DNA of 64,000 bases, from contig NZ_UGOX01000001.1 in assembly GCF_900461555.1 (NCBI RefSeq), positions 3,442,420 through 3,506,419 of the forward strand, in the 5' to 3' direction. Every line of letters begins with the position of its first letter. Position 1 is the stretch's first letter. Positions 48,012 through 55,790 of the stretch are shown here, in pieces. The notes below the pieces were generated by a model that was given only the letters and a program-made list of their open reading frames with translations, ran no database searches and was not told the DNA's origin. The position numbers and the translations under genes were made by a program. Source of the DNA: Legionella quinlivanii (GTDB lineage: Bacteria; Pseudomonadota; Gammaproteobacteria; Legionellales; Legionellaceae).

Positions 48012-51000
48012 ATGGATATCCTTTTCAATGAGCCCACGTCGGCCCGCTGGTTCTTCGTCAATCCTGTTACTAATATCATCCATCTCCTGGTTCCGGCTGT
48101 CGGCGGAGAGCGGGCTGGAACTGACAATACTTGTCAGACCATGATGGCGATGAAAACTTTTTTTGGAAAAAACTCCGGGGAACATGCCGGAGCCCTTCAG
48201 GAAATGGAATTGTATCGCCGGGCCCTGCAACAGGACATTGCATCCATTAGCCCGCAAGATCAGGAACGGCGAAGCATTAGGGAGCAAAAACAATCCCGGC
48301 TTCAACAAATTGAGAAAATTATAGCGGCTTTAAGGCTAATTCAGAATACGCCTGAAATCAACCAACTCAACCATGTGTATCCTGACTATCCTCCTTCAGT
48401 AGCCCGTTTAATGGAAGGAAGTAACCTTTACAGTATGCTGATGCCCCCTGTAACTGATGGTTATCTTTACACCAAAAACCGCGTCTTCACTGTGGATAGA
48501 ACGAGAAACGACCGTTTCTATGGCGCCATGATGGTCGGCTTTAATAATTTAGTTTTCGGCAGTCAATCCCCTAAAGAACAGGTAATCAGAGCTGCCATCA
48601 GGCAACTTGAGGCATTAGCACGCCAGCAAAACCGTCAACCCAGTTTTGAGCAAATTCAAAGCATTCTGACGGCTGCAATGAAAGCGCAAACTGGCCTTGA
48701 TGTGAACTTTGCAGAAAATTCAGCAGGAACACCAATCACTGAACAACTGCTGAAAGATATCCATATGGAAGATAATCCGAGTTTCCGGGATACCGTGGAA
48801 GCCTGGCTAGACAGTTGTGCGCTTGAACTCTGGAGCACCCTGCCCATTTCCCCCTTTCAAAGTGTTAATAATCCCAACCTGACTGCTGGTAAAAAGAAAG
48901 AAACGCTGGCTATTATGCTCCAGTTTTTGTTAGCTGAGGTTAATATTTACGCCCGCAGTAAAGACTTATCCCAACGCAATTTTGGCCAGATTCTGGATGA
49001 AAACAGCAGTTTGAGAAACACCCTGATTACCAGCGTGTACAACACTCTGGCACAGGGCGGTAGTATTGAACAAACAGTCCTCGAATTCATCAATCACAAC
49101 CGACAGGCGTTTGGATTAAACAGGGAACTAAATACCGCAGATCAAAAAGAGATTGTTGATTATTTCCGCAGCGACTGGGCCACAATCAAAGATTCACCGC
49201 ATTTTGATGAGTTCACTATTTGGGTCGATAAACCGGGTAAATTTGTGGTTCATCAGGGAGCTATTTGTGTGGACTTTGCGGAAGTAATCCATTCTGGTTT
49301 CAGGAATACTGTTTCTCAGACCGATCTTGCGTATTTTGATCAGGCGCGAGCCGATTATCAGTCAGTCAATGGCAAATTAAATCATACCAATCCGAGTACA
49401 TTGGCCAGTTATACTATTGACGAAGCTGGTCTACCAGCCTATTTGCTTGAGCTGATCGCCAACACCGATAATCATGAGGCGCTGTCAGCTATTCTTCTGG
49501 CAAAAACAGCCGTCAGAAATGAAGGTCAGCTTCAGCCAGGCCCCAAAGTTTTCGAGACCTTAAGTGCTGAAACCGTACAGGCACTCAAACGTTCTCCTAA
49601 TTGGTCCCGTCTGCAGAATATGATCGGAAGCCATATTACTGATCCAGTGACGCAAACGGCTTTTAATGCCAAATTTCTCGGTGCATTGCGGCAGATAAAT
49701 ATCACTAATGAACAGGCCAGAGCACTGTATACCGCGGTGGTCAAGAGTCACGGCCCTCGGGCCGTTACTGGTTATGCCACGACAGCCGAACTCCGTCAAA
49801 TACTGACTACCTTAGGTATCGGCGATCAATTAACCATAGGGTTTAACATACAAAACGGATTTTCGGTCACTGTTCGAGAAACCTATGATAATTTAGTCGC
49901 TATGTTAAACAACTATTCCGATAAAATTTATATTACCCCGGAAATGGCCCGCAATTTCTATTTGCAGGTAAAGGATCGATATGGTGAAAACTCAGCTCAA
50001 TACCAGGAAATGCAGGCACTGAATAATGAGGGAATACTCCCGGCTAAAATGATTAAGGCACTGCAGTTACTGGATATTAATCTCGTTAGAAATGAACGCG
50101 ATGAGCCGGAAATTGATTTTCCGGCAGGGGGAATCGATGGGTATATTCTGCGAATTGCCAATCCGCAGCGAAATTTACAACTAATTGAAAATATTCAGCA
50201 GCAGCAAACCACCTTCCATCTGACACCTGATGTAGCAAGACAACTCTATGAAATGGTCAACAGTCTCGAGCGCGGTAATGAGATTGCTTCACTGACTAAT
50301 AATCCTTCACCTGATAAAATACGCCAAACTCTGAACATTTTGGAAATTCCGCATGGCTTAATCGGCTTTCACGGAAACAATGGCTACGATATTCATCTTT
50401 CCCCCCTTGCCAGAGAACGACTGAGGATGCTTATAAGCAGCAATCTTAGCCTGACTGGCGGCGGCGGCAGAGGATCAAGGGGACGAGTACGAGCCTATAG
50501 AGAGGCTAATATACCTTTACCGATGACACCGGTAGCCAATGCGCCGGCTGCGCAACCCCCTGTCAATCCACCGGCAGCAAGAACAGCACCGGTTTTGCCC
50601 CCAGTAGCAGCACCGGCCCCTGTCAATCAAATCAGCATAGAACGGGTTGCGGCCTTTCACGCCACCAGCCTGCCTGCCAATGCTAATCGAATTGATTTAA
50701 ACTGTCCTGAACCTGTTTTGCTGGCCTTTAGAAATCTGCTGCGCGGTGAGCCTATTCTTGGCTGCAGTTTTAATAACCCTTATACCAATCAGGTAGAAAC
50801 CCTGCCTGCCAATGCCGATGAGCTAACCGCAAGGCATTTACAGATACTTGCCCGGAATGAAAGCAGCAATGTAACCGGGATAATGAATACCGGCCTTTAT
50901 CAGGGAAAATTAAGCGATAATAAAATAGCCAGACTCCGCTGCCTGGTTAAAGCGACTAATGGTGCCGGAATTGTTCAGGTTAATGCCTATGGTGGTTATC

Positions 51001-53195
51001 CACATGGCAATCCCATCCACACCTACCCCAATCCCAGACGAATGATTGTAGTCGATCAGGCCGGCTTGCAATGGCAGTCAGATTTTCGTAACACCGGCGG
51101 AATGTTTTTCTATCCTGATAATCCTGCAGATGCACATCTGCCAAATGGCTATGCTGCCTGGCAAGCCGAAAGCTTTCGCGATATGTACGGTTATCAGCGG
51201 CCAGCAACCCCTGAGAACTATCGACAGATCAGCTGGTATGGAGTCAGTGGCAAGCTTGATTTAAATCTGGTAGCTAATGCCATTTCCGCTGAATTTTTGC
51301 AGACCTGGCATGCAGTGGTCGCACAGGGAGAAGAGTTAAATCAGGGTGATCTGATCTGTTTGAAATTTCTCAAGGCCGGCATGGGATTTTTCGCGCATGG
51401 AGTACCGGGCGCTGACAAACCTTATCTTGAACACGCCCGGCTGCAGGGAATATTGCAGGCATTGCGAACGATTGCGGCACTCCCTGAAAATCAGCGAGCT
51501 GCTGCTATCGGCCGTATTGGCCGCCTGGAATTGCCATTTTCCGGAAATGTACAGGCCGGTGCTGCGGCAAATCCTCCCGGTTATCGAGAAACCCTTGAGC
51601 AGATAGGCAGAGTGGCCACCCAGCTTGGACTGCAATGGGGAGGAACACCCACTGATGATGTGTTCGTAGAACGTCAGGGCTTTATTAACGCCTGTACCAA
51701 TTGCGCCGATCCGCATGCAATGATCGGAAATGAAGGCGGCCACGCCAGTGTGGATGCCGCCATGTCATCGAATGCCAACCTTGATGGCTTAAACGCCGCC
51801 TATAATCCGCATATGCGCCTGCGCCCCTCACCGCAAGGTTTAGCCCTGTCTCATGAAATAAGTCCTGAAACAGCAAGAGCACTTTATGCAGCGATTGTGA
51901 ATCAAAATGGTCCGCAGGCAGTCACAGGCCATAGCAGCGCGCAGGAGTTGGAACGAATACTGACTTTGTTAAGATTTCCAGACATACATTCTATCGACAG
52001 CCTTGAAGGAAACAGATTTCGGGTGAATTTCATGGCTCCGGCGACCAGAAAATTACACGATACTCTCGCAGCCTATCAAAGCTCTGTGTATGTTAAGCCA
52101 GAGAAGGCCATTAGTTTATATCTAGCGGTGAAAGATCGCTATGGGGAAAACTCGAATGAATATCAGGATATGCAACGCCTGAATAATCAGGGAAACAATC
52201 CCGCAAAAATTCAGAAAGCTTTAGAGCTTCTTAACATCAGAGTGGACAGAATCCGCTTTCCGGCCGGAGGGGGCGGCGGTTATATTTTTGAAGCCAGCGA
52301 TGAAAATTTGCAGCGACTGGAAGCGATACCCCAACAGGCTCCTGCCCCAGCAACAGCAAGTCCTGCAACAACCACGACCACAACCAGTGTTCCCACAAGC
52401 ACAGCTACAACGGCCACTGCAGCAACTGTAACGCCAGTAACTACAGCCAGTGTGGCCAATCAACCGACATTCTTTCAACCTGCATCTGCAAGCAGACCCT
52501 CAGCCGCTAATGAACAGGTATTGAGTCCTAATGTGGTTGAATCATTAAAAATATTCATGAAACAAGGCGCACGTCATATGCCGCGAGGAAGCTGGGCTGA
52601 AATAGGAACAATCAATGGCGGACCCTTTGAGATTGGGATTAACAGGGGCGGTAAATATAGCCTGGCTTCCTCTGATTATGAGCTGAGCATCCTTCAAAAT
52701 GGCGATCTTGAGCTTCTCAGCAAAAATCGAAGGAATGCAAATGGACTCTGGCAAGCCGTAAGCGGACCTGAAAAAATACAAGTACTCAATCAGTTCTTTA
52801 GAGCCCTTCCCCCCAATCAGTTACAACAGCATTTTGTGCTGGACAGCTTACAAAAGTTAAACGCTTTAACCAGCAGTAGCAATTTTCAGAGGATGTCATT
52901 ACGAGATGCCTGCGATAGAGCGAATATTGTCTACAATGATTCTATGCCAAGAAATGCGATGCTTGATTTATCACCCCGAACAAGGCAGGCTTGTATCGAT
53001 ATCGGTAATGAACGTATTGAATTAGAGCAGAGCGGATTGGATTTTGCAGTACGCTCGCTGAACAGCACAGCCATTACTCAATCCAGAATGCAACAGGCTA
53101 TCGGTCAGATCACTGACAATTTAATGGTCTTAAGGGTCGCCATAAGCACTATCCCACCTGCTGATACCCCTGCAACGAGAATAGGCAATCCCTAA
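48012..53195 (+). CDS. Unknown 1727-residue modular repeat protein, putative effector
   Basis: No signal peptide and no recognised enzyme family. Layout: N-terminal region (1 to about 560); three copies of a 75-90-residue module (about 564-812; e.g. ITPEMARNFYLQVKDRYGEN, FHLTPDVARQLYEMV); Pro/Ala linker (about 837-876); unknown domain (about 880-1275) with PRRMIVVDQAGLQWQS and HAMIGNEGGHASVDAAMS; two more modules (about 1282-1438); Thr/Ala/Pro linker (about 1439-1485); C-terminal domain (to 1727). AAGGA precedes the ATG. The stop is 9 bases before the radical SAM gene, whose SD overlaps it. Type IV secretion is possible from size and genome, not shown. Confidence 0.78.
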   Translation: MDILFNEPTSARWFFVNPVTNIIHLLVPAVGGERAGTDNTCQTMMAMKTFFGKNSGEHAGALQEMELYRRALQQDIASISPQDQERRSIREQKQSRLQQIEKIIAALRLIQNTPEINQLNHVYPDYPPSVARLMEGSNLYSMLMPPVTDGYLYTKNRVFTVDRTRNDRFYGAMMVGFNNLVFGSQSPKEQVIRAAIRQLEALARQQNRQPSFEQIQSILTAAMKAQTGLDVNFAENSAGTPITEQLLKDIHMEDNPSFRDTVEAWLDSCALELWSTLPISPFQSVNNPNLTAGKKKETLAIMLQFLLAEVNIYARSKDLSQRNFGQILDENSSLRNTLITSVYNTLAQGGSIEQTVLEFINHNRQAFGLNRELNTADQKEIVDYFRSDWATIKDSPHFDEFTIWVDKPGKFVVHQGAICVDFAEVIHSGFRNTVSQTDLAYFDQARADYQSVNGKLNHTNPSTLASYTIDEAGLPAYLLELIANTDNHEALSAILLAKTAVRNEGQLQPGPKVFETLSAETVQALKRSPNWSRLQNMIGSHITDPVTQTAFNAKFLGALRQINITNEQARALYTAVVKSHGPRAVTGYATTAELRQILTTLGIGDQLTIGFNIQNGFSVTVRETYDNLVAMLNNYSDKIYITPEMARNFYLQVKDRYGENSAQYQEMQALNNEGILPAKMIKALQLLDINLVRNERDEPEIDFPAGGIDGYILRIANPQRNLQLIENIQQQQTTFHLTPDVARQLYEMVNSLERGNEIASLTNNPSPDKIRQTLNILEIPHGLIGFHGNNGYDIHLSPLARERLRMLISSNLSLTGGGGRGSRGRVRAYREANIPLPMTPVANAPAAQPPVNPPAARTAPVLPPVAAPAPVNQISIERVAAFHATSLPANANRIDLNCPEPVLLAFRNLLRGEPILGCSFNNPYTNQVETLPANADELTARHLQILARNESSNVTGIMNTGLYQGKLSDNKIARLRCLVKATNGAGIVQVNAYGGYPHGNPIHTYPNPRRMIVVDQAGLQWQSDFRNTGGMFFYPDNPADAHLPNGYAAWQAESFRDMYGYQRPATPENYRQISWYGVSGKLDLNLVANAISAEFLQTWHAVVAQGEELNQGDLICLKFLKAGMGFFAHGVPGADKPYLEHARLQGILQALRTIAALPENQRAAAIGRIGRLELPFSGNVQAGAAANPPGYRETLEQIGRVATQLGLQWGGTPTDDVFVERQGFINACTNCADPHAMIGNEGGHASVDAAMSSNANLDGLNAAYNPHMRLRPSPQGLALSHEISPETARALYAAIVNQNGPQAVTGHSSAQELERILTLLRFPDIHSIDSLEGNRFRVNFMAPATRKLHDTLAAYQSSVYVKPEKAISLYLAVKDRYGENSNEYQDMQRLNNQGNNPAKIQKALELLNIRVDRIRFPAGGGGGYIFEASDENLQRLEAIPQQAPAPATASPATTTTTTSVPTSTATTATAATVTPVTTASVANQPTFFQPASASRPSAANEQVLSPNVVESLKIFMKQGARHMPRGSWAEIGTINGGPFEIGINRGGKYSLASSDYELSILQNGDLELLSKNRRNANGLWQAVSGPEKIQVLNQFFRALPPNQLQQHFVLDSLQKLNALTSSSNFQRMSLRDACDRANIVYNDSMPRNAMLDLSPRTRQACIDIGNERIELEQSGLDFAVRSLNSTAITQSRMQQAIGQITDNLMVLRVAISTIPPADTPATRIGNP

Positions 53196-53204
53196 GGAGA
53201 GGCA

Positions 53205-54146
53205 ATGACATGGACCAATAGTGCTTATGAAGTTATTGAAACGATCAATGATGAATATTTTTTTGCAGGATCTGCCTGGAATACACAAATTGCCAAACGG
53301 TTTGTGCTAAAAACAAAGCGCTTTGGCAGGCTCATTGAAGCCTCTTATTATCTCCATCTGGATAAGGGAAAGCCTTTTAATATCGCGTTTGAACCCTCTA
53401 CTTCTTTTGGCTGCTCGGTAGGCTGTCTATTTTGCGCTTCCGGAACCTTATCACCAATTAAAGCATTGACGGTCTCGGAAATTGTGGAGCAGGTTAATAC
53501 TCTGATTGCTATTTACCGCCGGGATTTTCCCAGCTACAGGATTCGTGAAGACGTATTTTATTCAGGGATTGGCGAACCCACCTTAATGACGAATGTGCTG
53601 ATTGAAGCCTCAGCAAGACTTCTGGAACAAAACCCCCATTTACAATTCAAAATGTCGACCATGGGAGCCTTGCCCAGCGCATTAATACGCTGGGCTGACT
53701 CCGAACTCCCGCTTCGCTCTCTTCAAGTCGGAATTCCGCATTGGAATGAAGATAAAATAAAATACCTCTATAGTAAGTGCAGCAAATATAATCTGCATGA
53801 CGTTTTACAGCATGTTCAAATGTTTATGGCTAAACGACCTGATACCGCAATCAAGATCAATTATATCGTGATGGAAAATTATAATAATTCGCTTGACGAT
53901 TTGAAACGGACGGTGGAAAAAGTCATCGACATTCTGGGATGTCAAATTGAGCTTAAAATTTCCTGTCTTAATCCCACTGAATTCGCAGAACAGAACCAGC
54001 TGATTGCAGTTAAACAACAGACTTTGGAAACGCTGGCTGCCGGCGTTCAATCCTTTGGTCTTAAAAAAGTCTATACCTTTGGACCGATGAGCAAGGACAA
54101 ACTAGGCTGCGGGCAGTTGGCCGGTAATTATAAATTATTTAGTTAA
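53205..54146 (+). CDS. RlmN/Cfr-like radical SAM protein
   Basis: 313 residues. The [4Fe-4S] motif CSVGCLFC gives C70, C74 and C77; GIGEPTLM is the SAM-binding GEP block; FKMSTMGALPSALIRW and NYIVMENYNNS follow the RlmN pattern; the C-terminus LGCGQLAGN carries C302, equal to the methyl-accepting cysteine of RlmN (DAACGQLAG). The other RlmN catalytic cysteine, seven residues before the first cluster cysteine, is glutamate here (E63). It also lacks the N-terminal RNA-binding extension of RlmN (E. coli 384 residues). Strong AAGGAG before the ATG; probably co-translated with both neighbours. Substrate unknown. Confidence 0.85.
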   Translation: MTWTNSAYEVIETINDEYFFAGSAWNTQIAKRFVLKTKRFGRLIEASYYLHLDKGKPFNIAFEPSTSFGCSVGCLFCASGTLSPIKALTVSEIVEQVNTLIAIYRRDFPSYRIREDVFYSGIGEPTLMTNVLIEASARLLEQNPHLQFKMSTMGALPSALIRWADSELPLRSLQVGIPHWNEDKIKYLYSKCSKYNLHDVLQHVQMFMAKRPDTAIKINYIVMENYNNSLDDLKRTVEKVIDILGCQIELKISCLNPTEFAEQNQLIAVKQQTLETLAAGVQSFGLKKVYTFGPMSKDKLGCGQLAGNYKLFS

Positions 54147-54148
54147 AA

Positions 54149-54778
54149 ATGAAAGCACAAGCTTTTAGCTATATTCGCGGCGAGTTGGAAACCAATACTC
54201 CCTGGTATCCTCCTGATCCTGAATTTTTAAATGCCTGGCGAGATGAATTTTTCGCCATTGAAGGTGTCGATCACTACACCTACTGGCTCTGCGGAGCGGT
54301 GCTTGAATCCTGGCCGACTCAGGATGTGGATATTTTAATAACAGGTTCTGTAATTGATTACCAGCATCTTGAGCATGTGATGGTCAATGCCATGCGACTG
54401 GGGTTTAAACACCGGCAGTTAATCGATATCGCCTGGAATGATTATTATAAAAAATATCTTGAACGCGGACGCTGTGAGCGCCGCGCCATATGCTGTGACC
54501 ATTATTACCAGCACGGCTGGTGTAGTCTGGAACACTGCACTGCCCAGGCGCGTCAGATTGAAACGATTGTAGTGGGTAATGAAATTATTAAAAATGGCCT
54601 GGAAATTACTCCGCCTGATCCTTATGCAGTACGACTAAGCAAATACTTGTGGAAAATTCAAATGGATAGTCCCTCCGAGCGGCAGATTCAACGAATGCTT
54701 GAAGGAAAAGTGTATACACAAAGCCCGATCATTTTACGACCGGATTTGGATTTTAAAGACTATGTTAACTGGCCATGA
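54149..54778 (+). CDS. Putative nucleotidyltransferase-like protein
   Basis: 209 residues. LCGAVLESWPTQDVDILITG (residues 47-66) resembles the minimal nucleotidyltransferase pattern, with small residues G49-A50 and the two metal aspartates D59 and D61. There is a cysteine/histidine-rich stretch (RAICCDHYYQHGWCSLEHC, about 114-131) that could bind metal. It starts two bases after the radical SAM stop without its own Shine-Dalgarno, so translational coupling is likely. The first half of the motif is weaker than GS, and the fold assignment is therefore tentative. Confidence 0.6.
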   Translation: MKAQAFSYIRGELETNTPWYPPDPEFLNAWRDEFFAIEGVDHYTYWLCGAVLESWPTQDVDILITGSVIDYQHLEHVMVNAMRLGFKHRQLIDIAWNDYYKKYLERGRCERRAICCDHYYQHGWCSLEHCTAQARQIETIVVGNEIIKNGLEITPPDPYAVRLSKYLWKIQMDSPSERQIQRMLEGKVYTQSPIILRPDLDFKDYVNWP

Positions 54779-54804
54779 TTTATAGCGATAAATATAAAAA
54801 TTTA

Positions 54805-54838
54805 TTGACTCAATTTATTTAATTTTTTTTTAATTTCT
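54805..54838 (+). promoter_or_regulatory. Candidate promoter with PmrA-like TTAAT direct repeat upstream of legP
   Basis: TTGACT (54805-54810), 18-base spacer and TTTAAT (54829-54834), about 45 bases before the ATG. Two TTAAT cores at 54819 and 54830 are spaced 11 bases, the period of the tandem CTTAATATT box bound by PmrA at Legionella effector genes. The flanks are all T and A and match poorly. Confidence 0.35.
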
Positions 54839-54879
54839 GCAATAGTAGATCCCGTGTCGTTTTATTAATAAGGACTTTA

Positions 54880-55680
54880 ATGATGACCATCACAAAAAAA
54901 ATAGGGATTTCCAGTTTGCTCTTTATTTTTTCCATCGCTAATGCCGCGAATCTTGGCCACATGATTGTTAGTGATCCGGTGCTCGGCAGTCGAACCATTG
55001 TCTATGAGAAAATCAATGAATTCGCAGTGGCGGAAGGGGATATTCTACTTGCCAAAACCCGTGATTTGGATAAAGCAGGTGCAGTATTTCGTCCCAAAAT
55101 TGGCGGCAATCGCTGGGCACATGGCGTGATACCTTTTGAAATGTCAGAAGATTTACCCTTGATGAACAAATTAGCGGTTCTCCAAGCCATTGCCCACTGG
55201 CAGCAATATACTGCCCTTGAGTTTGTTGAGCTGACCTCGAAAAATCGTGCGGAATATAAAGATTATATCGCGTTTATACCAGCAGCAGGAACTACTTGTT
55301 CGTCCTATGTGGGTAAAATGGGCGGCAAGCAGGAAATTAATTTATCACCCCGCTGCACTACTATGAACACAGTTCACGAAATAGGCCATGCTCTGGGTTT
55401 GTGGCATGAGCAATCAAGGGCGGATCGTGCTAATTATATTCGTATCGTCTGGGAAAATATTGATGAAGACCATCGCTATAATTTTGACCAGCAACTGACA
55501 GATGGCAAGGATTTTGGTGAATACGATTATCTGTCCATTATGCATTATGGCGCTTATGCTTTCTCAAAAAACGGTGAGAAAACTATCATTCCTTTAATGG
55601 ATAATGTTGAAATCGGTCAACGAGTTAAATTGAGCGAAAAAGATATTGCCGCAGTGAAGGCAATGTATCCGGAAACATGA
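54880..55680 (+). CDS. legP: Astacin-family zinc metalloprotease, LegP-like
   Basis: 266 residues. The zinc motif HEIGHALGLWHEQSRADR (from residue 166) and Met-turn SIMHYGAYAFS (about 222) define an astacin. A signal peptide of about 22 residues (LLFIFSIANA) precedes a short propeptide-like stretch. LegP of L. pneumophila, an astacin-like Dot/Icm substrate, is encoded close to mnmE and the origin, as here. AAGGA is 7 bases upstream of the first ATG. Whether this protein goes to the periplasm, or is injected, cannot be read from sequence. Confidence 0.88.
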   Translation: MMTITKKIGISSLLFIFSIANAANLGHMIVSDPVLGSRTIVYEKINEFAVAEGDILLAKTRDLDKAGAVFRPKIGGNRWAHGVIPFEMSEDLPLMNKLAVLQAIAHWQQYTALEFVELTSKNRAEYKDYIAFIPAAGTTCSSYVGKMGGKQEINLSPRCTTMNTVHEIGHALGLWHEQSRADRANYIRIVWENIDEDHRYNFDQQLTDGKDFGEYDYLSIMHYGAYAFSKNGEKTIIPLMDNVEIGQRVKLSEKDIAAVKAMYPET

Positions 55681-55716
55681 AGGACCAGCGGTACACAGGA
55701 TTATTGCTATCAGGAT

Positions 55717-55754
55717 GTAGGTTGTGCCCTTGTTGGGCCAAGGGCACAACCTAC
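55717..55754. terminator. Perfect 15-bp hairpin between legP and the convergent gene
   Basis: Stem GTAGGTTGTGCCCTT / AAGGGCACAACCTAC, 8-base loop GTTGGGCC. It lies 36 bases after the legP stop. GGGCCCAACCTAC near 16166 is related, so it may be another copy of a dispersed repeat as well as a terminator. U-run absent. Confidence 0.55.
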
Positions 55755-55790
55755 AATAATTTCCGTAACTAAAGGGCAGTGGGGATAAAG

